A DNA stretch of 64,000 nucleotides from SFTJ01 sp045613305 (lineage in GTDB: Bacteria; Bacteroidota; Bacteroidia; Bacteroidales; Muribaculaceae). The position numbers and the translations under genes are program-made. The notes under the pieces were generated by a model that saw only the letters and a list, made by a program, of their open reading frames with translations, had not been told where the DNA came from and ran no database searches. The stretch covers positions 1-64,000 of the forward strand of contig JAZLAU010000012.1 in assembly GCA_045613305.1 (NCBI GenBank), written 5' to 3'. Below, piece after piece: positions 53,476 through 60,955 of this stretch; the first letter of the stretch is position 1, and each line of letters opens with the position of its first letter.

Positions 53476-53507
53476 ACAAAATTACTATAAATAATTCAAT
53501 TTGGCAA
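53476..53507 (-). promoter_or_regulatory. Promoter for the HU-CCDC81/SPOR gene, next to the start codon
   Basis: On the minus strand, TTTG (53507-53504), a 20-nt spacer and TAATTTTG (53483-53476) match the consensus fully. The -7 box ends 5 nt before the ATG at 53470, which predicts a leaderless message. Confidence 0.7.
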
Positions 53508-53533
53508 ATGCATTAATTCAAATTCATCAAATA

Positions 53534-54361
53534 TTATTTCATGAAAAATGTCACAATCTCTCTGCTAAGACCGTGTTTAATAGCCAATTGAATATCCCTT
53601 TCTTTATCGCCATGATTATTTCGCAATTTATTTAATCTGGCTCTTAAAACATAAATGTATGGTTCACCGGGCTGCTTTGCCAATGCTACCCTGATGTCAT
53701 CATCAGCCTCATTCAGCTTTTTCAGTTCCAAATAGCATTCTGCCCTATTTATTAAAGTTTGATATGAAGGTGTTTCTTGCAATTCAATTAATGCGCTATA
53801 ATATTCAATAGCTCTTTCAAAATTACCCTTTGACTTCTGCAATGTTGCTTGTGCCTCTAATGTATAAGGAGAATTAGGATTAATTCGAAGCAAATCAGAA
53901 AAATCGGCCTCTGCTATTTTTATATGCCCCTTTCTCAAAGCAATCAAGCCATGATAATAGCGCGATTCTATATCATCTCTATCAAGAAGAGTAACTTTTT
54001 CAAAATCGATGTATGCATGGCTTAAACTATCAATCTCAAGGTACAAGGAACCTCTGTTCTTCAATAAAGTAACGGCTTTGGGAGTCATCGACAACGCCAC
54101 ATCATAGTTTTTCAAAGCCTCTACATATTTTTTCTGATAACGCTGTACCGTTGCCAAATTACTTATAAGCAAAGAGTTATTATTGTTAGCCGGCTCTTCT
54201 TTTAAAGCCAAAAGTATGTACCTTTCTGCCTGCAACCAACTTTGCGCCTTAATTTTCATATCTGCACTATCAATATAGGCTAGATATTTCGATTGTCCGA
54301 ATACATTTTGCATCGAACCGAAAACAAAAAGCAGTAATATTGTGGTGAAAAATTTCTTCAT
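53534..54361 (-). CDS. Exported tetratricopeptide-repeat protein
   Basis: This 275-residue protein has a Sec signal peptide (about 1-22, ending VFGQ) and six or so TPR units across residues 30-265, for example AERYILLALKEEPANN, KNYDVALSMTPKA, LIALRKGHIKIAEADFSDLLRINPNS and AIEYYSALIELQ. It is presumably periplasmic and a protein-interaction scaffold. It lies 63 nt upstream of the HU-CCDC81/SPOR gene on the same strand, with a -7 box 4 nt from its ATG. No partner is identified. Confidence 0.75.
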   Translation of the reverse strand: MKKFFTTILLLFVFGSMQNVFGQSKYLAYIDSADMKIKAQSWLQAERYILLALKEEPANNNNSLLISNLATVQRYQKKYVEALKNYDVALSMTPKAVTLLKNRGSLYLEIDSLSHAYIDFEKVTLLDRDDIESRYYHGLIALRKGHIKIAEADFSDLLRINPNSPYTLEAQATLQKSKGNFERAIEYYSALIELQETPSYQTLINRAECYLELKKLNEADDDIRVALAKQPGEPYIYVLRARLNKLRNNHGDKERDIQLAIKHGLSREIVTFFMK

Positions 54362-54365
54362 GCCA

Positions 54366-54373
54366 CAAAGTTA
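54366..54373 (-). promoter_or_regulatory. -7 box directly before the exported TPR gene
   Basis: TAACTTTG on the minus strand ends 4 nt before the ATG, with TTG at 54394-54392 (18-nt spacer). A transcript would be leaderless. Confidence 0.5.
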
Positions 54374-54417
54374 ACCTATTTCAACCAAATTCAATTTTTC
54401 TTTAATGTTTATTTTAC

Positions 54418-54425
54418 TAATTTTG
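54418..54425 (+). promoter_or_regulatory. -7 box for the clostripain-family gene
   Basis: TAATTTTG lies 29 nt before the ATG at 54455. The region is shared with the divergent TPR gene promoter. Confidence 0.5.
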
Positions 54426-54454
54426 TAAATATATAACATTAAATTCACCACGCA

Positions 54455-55597
54455 ATGTCACCATATAAGCATATTTTAAACACGCTATTGATACTTATTG
54501 TGCTAATCCTCTCATCATGTGAGGAACATGCTCCTTCGCCCGAAAAATCCACAAGAACCATTCTCGTGTATGCTATTGCCACCAATACTCTCAATGGCTA
54601 CGACGATGACGACATTTATGAAATGTCGGAAGCAATAGCCACATGCGACATCAACAACTGCCGTTTATTAATATATCGAGTAAGCTACAACAACCGAACA
54701 CCCAAACTCATGGAATTGCATAGAGACAAAAACGGCAAAGTTGTTACTACTATACACAAAACTTACGACAGCACGCAAAAACTATCAGTGAGCACACAAC
54801 GATTCGCTCAAGTGCTAAGCGACGTTCGCACTGTTGCACCAGCCCGCGAATATGGCCTCATTCTATGGTCACACTCTAACGGATGGGCTGAGACAAAGTC
54901 TGGCAACATCAGCAATATATCAAACCGCCAACCCAAATATTTTGGAGACGATTACGGTGCAAGTATGCCAATAGATTCCTTATCTATGGCAATACCCGAC
55001 AACATGTTTAACTTCATTTGGACAGATGCTTGCTACATGGGCTCCATTGAGATTGCTTATGAGCTTCGCAACGACACTAAATATTTCATCGGTTCTCCAA
55101 CTGAAATACTTTCTTATGGAATGCCTTACGACCAAAACATTCCCTGCTTTTTTGAAAACACAGCCGATTTGAAAAGTGCATGCCAAAACATGTTTAACTT
55201 CTACGACCGCCTGCAAGGAGAATACCGGTCTGCGACCATCAGCCTAATCGACTGCTCAAAACTTAATAAAATTGCAAATTTATGCCTCGAGACTAATATC
55301 AAAAACAAACAAATCAGCACTTCAGATTTGCTTTGCTATAATTCATCAAGCAACCGATTTTATTTTGATTTTCTTCAAACATATAGCAAAATAGCAACCG
55401 ACGAACAATATTCCAAACTCCAACAAGCCCTTAATCAAGCTGTCATTTACAAGGCCGCAACACCAAAAATATTAAACACTATCACCATTAAGCCAGAGTC
55501 TTTTTCGGGCCTTTCCACTTACGTTATGGGCAGCGCAAATTCCCGTAACGAAAAGGCCTATAAAGCTCTAAAATGGTATAAATTTTTGTATGAATAA
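54455..55597 (+). CDS. Clostripain-family (C11) cysteine peptidase, lipoprotein
   Basis: This 380-residue protein has a lipoprotein signal ending LSSC and the C11 catalytic dyad: His140 in ILWSHSNGW and Cys193 in WTDACYMGSIEIAYEL. C11 peptidases are calcium-dependent Arg/Lys-specific enzymes related to caspases and gingipains. Members in gut Bacteroidota often act in the envelope or on secreted proteins. The substrate is unknown. The gene has its own promoter and is followed by the long recJ leader. Confidence 0.88.
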   Translation: MSPYKHILNTLLILIVLILSSCEEHAPSPEKSTRTILVYAIATNTLNGYDDDDIYEMSEAIATCDINNCRLLIYRVSYNNRTPKLMELHRDKNGKVVTTIHKTYDSTQKLSVSTQRFAQVLSDVRTVAPAREYGLILWSHSNGWAETKSGNISNISNRQPKYFGDDYGASMPIDSLSMAIPDNMFNFIWTDACYMGSIEIAYELRNDTKYFIGSPTEILSYGMPYDQNIPCFFENTADLKSACQNMFNFYDRLQGEYRSATISLIDCSKLNKIANLCLETNIKNKQISTSDLLCYNSSSNRFYFDFLQTYSKIATDEQYSKLQQALNQAVIYKAATPKILNTITIKPESFSGLSTYVMGSANSRNEKAYKALKWYKFLYE

Positions 55598-55954
55598 CAA
55601 AACGGCAGAAAAACTTTATTAATCTTCTTTAAAACATCGCTTAATTAGGTGAAAAATTGACAAACAATCATTATATTTGCGTAATTATAAAGTAAGATAA
55701 TAATATTGCCTTTAAGTTTATTTGTTTTAAGGTAACTTATCATAATAAATACATAAAACCGACAAAGCCTTAAAACCGCAAGCAACCATTAGCAGGAGTT
55801 ATAGTCGGATGCATTATTTTAACTCCATGCTTGACAAGGTTGACAGAAAGAGCACTTTCCTTACAGGCACCGCCTGTGCTTACTTTCTTAACATATCTTT
55901 CTGCAAGAGAGCAGAAACCCTCCTTTACTCGAAAAAAATAAAAAACAAACATAA
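55598..55954 (+). promoter_or_regulatory. Long structured 5' leader of recJ
   Basis: A perfect -7 box TATATTTG lies at 55672-55679, about 275 nt before the recJ ATG. The transcribed part can form several stems: 55706-55716 with 55725-55735; GGAGTTA 55795-55801 with TAACTCC 55820-55826; AGAAAG 55845-55850 with CTTTCT 55883-55888 enclosing ACAGGC/GCCTGT (55863-55877); and TTTCTGC 55898-55904 with GCAGAAA 55911-55917. CCGAC 55759-55763 can pair with GTCGG 55804-55808, interleaved with the second stem as a possible pseudoknot. No intrinsic terminator is seen before recJ. It matches no riboswitch I can name. The first 70 nt, up to the promoter, show no other feature. Confidence 0.55.
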
Positions 55955-57691
55955 ATGATAAGTAAATGGAATTACTTACCCCTAACATCCGAGCAAAGAA
56001 AAAAAGAGGCCCAGTTGTCGACTAAGTTCCCCAACTGTCCGGCCATTAGCCAGCTATTGGTGCAAAGAGGTATAGAAACTTGGGATGAAGCCCAAAAATT
56101 TTTCTATCCCTCTATGTCACAAATGCATGACCCTTTCCTTATGCAAGACATGGACAAGGCAGTAAAACGCCTTAATGATGCAATGGGGTTAAAGGAGAAG
56201 ATTATGGTCTATGGCGACTATGATGTAGATGGCACAACAGCCGTCGCACTTGTCTACAAGTATCTTCTCAATTTTTATTCGAACATCGAATACTATATTC
56301 CTACGCGCTACGAAGAAGGATATGGCATATCGATGAAAAGCATTGATTACGCTGAAGAAATTGGCGTAAAGTTGATAATTGTGCTCGATTGTGGCATTAA
56401 GGCAATTGATGAAATCAAGTATGCAAAAAGCAAAGGCATCGACTTCATCATTTGCGACCATCATGTGCCCGACGACGTGCTCCCTGAAGCAGTAGCAATC
56501 CTAAACCCAAAACTTGAAGGCAACCCTTACCCTTTCAAGGACCTTTCGGGGTGTGGTGTTGGTTACAAATTTATGCATGCATTTACTCTTAGCAACGGCA
56601 TAACCACACTGTACGACCTTGAAAGCCTTCTTGACCTAGTTGCCGTTAGCATTGCTGCCGATATTGTGCCTATAATGGGCGAAAACCGCGTAATGGCTTA
56701 CTACGGTCTAAAACGAATTAATTCAAACCCTAACATTGGACTTCGAAGCATAATTCGCATCTGCGGTTTGGCCAACAAGGAAATTACCATTAGCGACGTT
56801 ATTTTCAAAATCGGACCTCGCATTAATGCGTCTGGACGAATGCAAAGCGGTAGAGAAGCCGTGGACTTGCTTGTTGCTAAAGACATGGCCGATGCCTATG
56901 AAAAAGGTAAAAACATTGACCAATACAATAAAGACCGAAAAGAGTTAGACAAACAGATTACCGACGAAGCCAGCAAAATCCTTGAAGACAGAGGTGAAAA
57001 AATTGCCGGCAAAAAGCCTATCGTAATCTACAACAAGGATTGGCACAAAGGCATAATCGGAATTGTCGCCTCTCGATTAACAGAATTGTATTATAAGCCG
57101 TCGGTAGTACTCACCTACTCAAACGGATTAGCTACTGGCTCTTCGCGAAGTGTTCATGGTTTCGACATTTATAAAGCAATCGAATCAGCACGCGATCTTT
57201 TAGAAAATTTTGGAGGCCACACCTATGCTGTAGGGCTTTCACTGAAAGAAGAAAACATTCCTGAGTTTAAGCGCCGTTTCGAGCAATATGTCATTAACAA
57301 TATCGACCTTGAGCAATTAGTTCCTCAAACCGACATTGACCGAGAACTTGATTTCAGCGAAATTAATGCAGAATTCATTGCTAGCCTTCGTCTGCTTAAC
57401 CCATTTGGTCCAAGTAATCAAAAGCCTGTGTTTGTCACAAAAAATGTTTATGACTACGGCACAAGCAAACTTGTGGGCAAAACATCTGAACACATTAAGC
57501 TTGAATTGGTCGACAACAAATCAAATGTTGTAATGAATGGCATTGCATTCAACATGAGCGAATATTTTGAGCACATTAAAGCGCATAAGCCGTTTGAAAT
57601 ATGTTACACTATTGAGGAAAACAAGCGTGCTTTAGGCAATAATATGCAACTACTGATTAAAGGCATTAGAATCAGCGAGGAAAATGCCTAA
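55955..57691 (+). CDS. recJ: Single-stranded-DNA-specific exonuclease RecJ
   Basis: This 578-residue 5'-3' exonuclease acts in recombination and mismatch repair. The DHH phosphoesterase motifs are VYGDYDVDGTTAV (about 85-97), IVLDCGIKA and FIICDHHVPDD, the last giving the DHH triad. The DHHA1 region includes KIGPRINASGRM and GIVASRLTELYYKPSVVLT, with SSRSVHGFDIYKAI after it. The start MISKWNYLPLT is usual for Bacteroidales. The last 8 nt overlap recQ, so the two nucleic-acid enzymes are coupled. Confidence 0.95.
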   Translation: MISKWNYLPLTSEQRKKEAQLSTKFPNCPAISQLLVQRGIETWDEAQKFFYPSMSQMHDPFLMQDMDKAVKRLNDAMGLKEKIMVYGDYDVDGTTAVALVYKYLLNFYSNIEYYIPTRYEEGYGISMKSIDYAEEIGVKLIIVLDCGIKAIDEIKYAKSKGIDFIICDHHVPDDVLPEAVAILNPKLEGNPYPFKDLSGCGVGYKFMHAFTLSNGITTLYDLESLLDLVAVSIAADIVPIMGENRVMAYYGLKRINSNPNIGLRSIIRICGLANKEITISDVIFKIGPRINASGRMQSGREAVDLLVAKDMADAYEKGKNIDQYNKDRKELDKQITDEASKILEDRGEKIAGKKPIVIYNKDWHKGIIGIVASRLTELYYKPSVVLTYSNGLATGSSRSVHGFDIYKAIESARDLLENFGGHTYAVGLSLKEENIPEFKRRFEQYVINNIDLEQLVPQTDIDRELDFSEINAEFIASLRLLNPFGPSNQKPVFVTKNVYDYGTSKLVGKTSEHIKLELVDNKSNVVMNGIAFNMSEYFEHIKAHKPFEICYTIEENKRALGNNMQLLIKGIRISEENA

Positions 57692-59603
57692 GCATAATGA
57701 CATCCATAGCATACTCAATAAGTATTGGGGATACCCAAAGTTTCGTGAACTTCAAGAAGAAATAATTAATTCCGTACTCGATGGTCACGACACTTTGGGT
57801 TTAATGCCCACAGGTGGCGGCAAATCAATAACCTTTCAGGTGCCAGCTATGTTCTTAGAAGGCATGGCATTAGTGATTACTCCTATCATATCACTGATGA
57901 AAGACCAGGTTGACAACCTTAAGGAAAGAGGAATAAAGGCCACATACCTTCACTCTGGATTAACAATAACCGAACGGAAAAAAGTAATTGAGAAATGCGC
58001 TAACGGCAATTGCAAATTTCTCTACATATCACCCGAACGTTTGGGCTCTGATACTTTTTTAAACCAAATAAAATCTATCAACATTTCCTTGATTGTTGTA
58101 GATGAGGCCCACTGTATTTCACAATGGGGATATGATTTCCGTCCATCTTTTCTTAAAATCACTCGAATCCGCGAAATCAAGCCAAATGTCCCAATTTTGG
58201 CTTTAACTGCAACAGCCACTAATCTTGTTGCCAACGACATCATCAACAAGTTAGCCCTACGCAGTCCTAACATATTCCGTAAGAGTTTCGTTCGTAATAA
58301 TCTGTCGTACGTTGTACGCAGAACAGAAGATAAGAATGGCCAATTATTCAACATTCTTAATAATGTGCCGGGCAGCGCCATAGTGTATGTCAGAAGCCGC
58401 AAAAAAGCCAAACAAATATCCGACGAACTTAACTTTAAAGGGTTTTCTTGTGAGTTTTATCATGCAGGACTATCAACCGAAGAAAAGAACGACAAACAAA
58501 ACAAGTGGAAATCTAACGAATTAAGAGTTATGGTTGCCACTAATGCGTTCGGCATGGGCATAGACAAACCAGATGTACGCGTAGTGGTACACACCGACAT
58601 ACCTAATTCTCTCGAAGAATACTATCAAGAAGCAGGACGTGCCGGACGAGACGGAAAACACTCCTACGCAGTGCTTTTAGTTTCGAAAACCGACAAGGCC
58701 ACCTTAAAAAAAAGAATCAACGAATCATTCCCCGACAAAGATTTCATTAAAACTATATACGAAAAGCTTTGCGACTTTTTGAGTGTACCTATTGGCTACG
58801 GATATTCGCAAACATTTGAGTTTAACTTTAATCTGTTTTGTAAGAATTTCGACTTGCCTCTTCTGCCAACACACAGCGCTTTAAAAATACTTACAAGGGC
58901 TGGCTATATCGATTACATTGAAGAAATCGACACTCAAGCAAGAGTAATGATTCAGGCTGATAAATCTGAGTTATATAACCTATCAACTGAAAACAAGCCA
59001 AAACTCGACGATGTGCTACAAGCACTGCTTCGAACATACACCGGCCTTTTTGCCGATTACGTTTTCATCAACGAACCTTTGTTATCATACAACTCAGGAC
59101 TTTCAGAAGAAATCATATATGATTCGCTTATTACATTAACTAAAATGCACATATTGCATTACATTCCACGCAAGCGTACTCCGTATATCGTATTCACCAC
59201 CTCCAGAGAAGACAAGAAAGACATTATTATACCTAAATACGCTTATCAAGATTTAAAAGACCGCTTGTCTGAACGAATAGATGCAATGATTGAATATTCG
59301 TATTCGGAAACCGGATGTCGCGAAGCAATTTTAACCAATTATTTTGACGAAAACACTCTACACGAATGCGGACACTGTGACTTATGTATTGAAAGAAAGA
59401 AAAAATCAAACCACACTGCCAAAGACGTTCAAGATGGCATTTTATATATGACATCAATAAAACCTCGCAGCATCACCGATTTAACATCTACATTAAGTTT
59501 CCCAAAAGATGAGATTTTCGAGATGCTTTCATTTCTTATTGAAGAGGGATTTGTAGTTCAACTTGAAGACAACACTTACACAAACCCAAACAAAATCAAA
59601 TAA
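57684..59603 (+). CDS. recQ: ATP-dependent DNA helicase RecQ family
   Basis: This 639-residue 3'-5' helicase unwinds recombination intermediates. SF2 motifs are visible: GLMPTGGGKSITFQVPA (Walker A), VVDEAHCISQWGYDFRP (DEAH box), ALTATAT, ATNAFGMGIDKPDVR and YYQEAGRAGRDG. The RecQ zinc-binding region follows at about 545-570 with CREAILTNYF and CGHCDLC. A typical HRDC domain is not obvious at the C terminus, where a winged-helix-like segment ends the protein. It starts inside the end of recJ (8-nt overlap). Confidence 0.93.
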   Translation: MPKHNDIHSILNKYWGYPKFRELQEEIINSVLDGHDTLGLMPTGGGKSITFQVPAMFLEGMALVITPIISLMKDQVDNLKERGIKATYLHSGLTITERKKVIEKCANGNCKFLYISPERLGSDTFLNQIKSINISLIVVDEAHCISQWGYDFRPSFLKITRIREIKPNVPILALTATATNLVANDIINKLALRSPNIFRKSFVRNNLSYVVRRTEDKNGQLFNILNNVPGSAIVYVRSRKKAKQISDELNFKGFSCEFYHAGLSTEEKNDKQNKWKSNELRVMVATNAFGMGIDKPDVRVVVHTDIPNSLEEYYQEAGRAGRDGKHSYAVLLVSKTDKATLKKRINESFPDKDFIKTIYEKLCDFLSVPIGYGYSQTFEFNFNLFCKNFDLPLLPTHSALKILTRAGYIDYIEEIDTQARVMIQADKSELYNLSTENKPKLDDVLQALLRTYTGLFADYVFINEPLLSYNSGLSEEIIYDSLITLTKMHILHYIPRKRTPYIVFTTSREDKKDIIIPKYAYQDLKDRLSERIDAMIEYSYSETGCREAILTNYFDENTLHECGHCDLCIERKKKSNHTAKDVQDGILYMTSIKPRSITDLTSTLSFPKDEIFEMLSFLIEEGFVVQLEDNTYTNPNKIK

Positions 59604-59608
59604 ATAAA

Positions 59609-59640
59609 AAAAACTTCTTGCTTTCCAGCAAGAAGTTTTT
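59609..59640 (+). terminator. Bidirectional terminator between recQ and the gyrA-linked TPR gene
   Basis: AAAAACTTCTTGCT (59609-59622) pairs with AGCAAGAAGTTTTT (59627-59640) over a TTCC loop. It lies between convergent genes. Confidence 0.88.
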
Positions 59641-59661
59641 CATTTATGTTTTAACTAAGTA

Positions 59662-60909
59662 TTACTTTCCTTCAAGAGCATTCAACTTAGCTTCTTCGTT
59701 AAGTTGATAATAAATGTTTGAAAGAGCGCGCTTGCAATCAGCATTAGAAGGATCCAATTCATAGCATTTTTCCAAATAAGGAAGAGCTTCACGATACAAT
59801 GGATCAGTTAATGCAGCAAGTTGTGCACCTGAAAGTTTTTCATTTTCTTCAGCAACCTTAATGGCCTTGTTGAAGTACATACGGCCAAGGTCAAAGTGAC
59901 CCTTAGCATATTCAGGATTTGAAGCTACAGCCTTCTTGAAATATTCAATAGCTTCTTCAATCTTACCTTCTTGTTCTAGCAATACGCCCTTCAAGTCCAA
60001 ATATTCTTCATTAGTTGGGTTGTCAGCAATAGTTTGATCCATAATCTTATTTGCTTCGTCATATTGCTCCTTGTTTAGAAGGTCATTAACGATAACTCTT
60101 ACATAAGTGTTATCAATCTTACCATGCAATGGATAAGCTTCCTTTGCAATCTTAACCAATTCAACCTCATTGTTAGGAATTGAAGCAGCCACACTCATTG
60201 AGTAATCGAATGTTTCCTTATCCAAACGACCCTTAGCACGAGCTTGTTCGAAAGCCTTAGCTGCGCCATGTAGGTCTTCAGCTTGCCATGCAGAAACACC
60301 TTGATAGAATCTCATTTGGCCAATGATTGTGTCAACCATTTCTGGCTTTTGATTGCCAAGATAATCAGCATTTTCAAAATCACAATAAGTGCCCCAGCAA
60401 AGTGATGCATTCTTATAATCCTTAGCGTCATAGAATGCATTACCTGCATGCATAAAGTCGTTTACGTGACCAGCCAAAGTGCTAACGATGTCCTTTGTAT
60501 GCTTAGTCTTATACTTTATTTCACCAGTCTTCTTGTCGCGCTTTGGACTTCCGTCTTTATTTAGTTCAGCAACTTTGTCAAGTTCCAATGCCTTCTTGTA
60601 GTAATCCAAACCTTGTAGAAGAGCTTCAGCCATAGCTTTTTCGTCTACTGGCTTACCAATAGCTCTTTCACCAACACACTTGTCATAGAAACCATAACAA
60701 GTCTTACCTGCAATAAACCAAGTTTGAGCAGCATCCTTTGTTTCTGCATTTTCCAATGCTGGCTTGATTTTTTTCATTGCATTTTTTAGAGTACCAGAAT
60801 TGGCGCTCATTCCACCAATTTCTCTTTTAACTTCGTCCACCAAGCTCTTTTGAGCAAAAACTGATGTAGACAAAGCAGCACATGCTAATAATAGAACCAA
60901 TTTTTTCAT
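59662..60909 (-). CDS. Exported TPR protein downstream of gyrA
   Basis: This 415-residue protein has a Sec signal peptide (residues 1-19, ending VFAQ) and TPR repeats mainly in the second half: YDEANKIMDQTIADNPTNEEYLDLKGVLLEQEGKIEEAIEYFKKAVASNPEYAKGHFDLGRMYF and a final copy before residue 400. The N-terminal half is Lys-rich and helical. Its position 46 nt after gyrA is conserved in many Bacteroidales, but no function is assigned. Co-transcription with gyrA is likely because no promoter box is seen in the gap. Confidence 0.8.
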   Translation of the reverse strand: MKKLVLLLACAALSTSVFAQKSLVDEVKREIGGMSANSGTLKNAMKKIKPALENAETKDAAQTWFIAGKTCYGFYDKCVGERAIGKPVDEKAMAEALLQGLDYYKKALELDKVAELNKDGSPKRDKKTGEIKYKTKHTKDIVSTLAGHVNDFMHAGNAFYDAKDYKNASLCWGTYCDFENADYLGNQKPEMVDTIIGQMRFYQGVSAWQAEDLHGAAKAFEQARAKGRLDKETFDYSMSVAASIPNNEVELVKIAKEAYPLHGKIDNTYVRVIVNDLLNKEQYDEANKIMDQTIADNPTNEEYLDLKGVLLEQEGKIEEAIEYFKKAVASNPEYAKGHFDLGRMYFNKAIKVAEENEKLSGAQLAALTDPLYREALPYLEKCYELDPSNADCKRALSNIYYQLNEEAKLNALEGK

Positions 60910-60955
60910 GTTATCTAATTTTTTTGTTAATGATTATTCTTTTTTATTTAGACTT

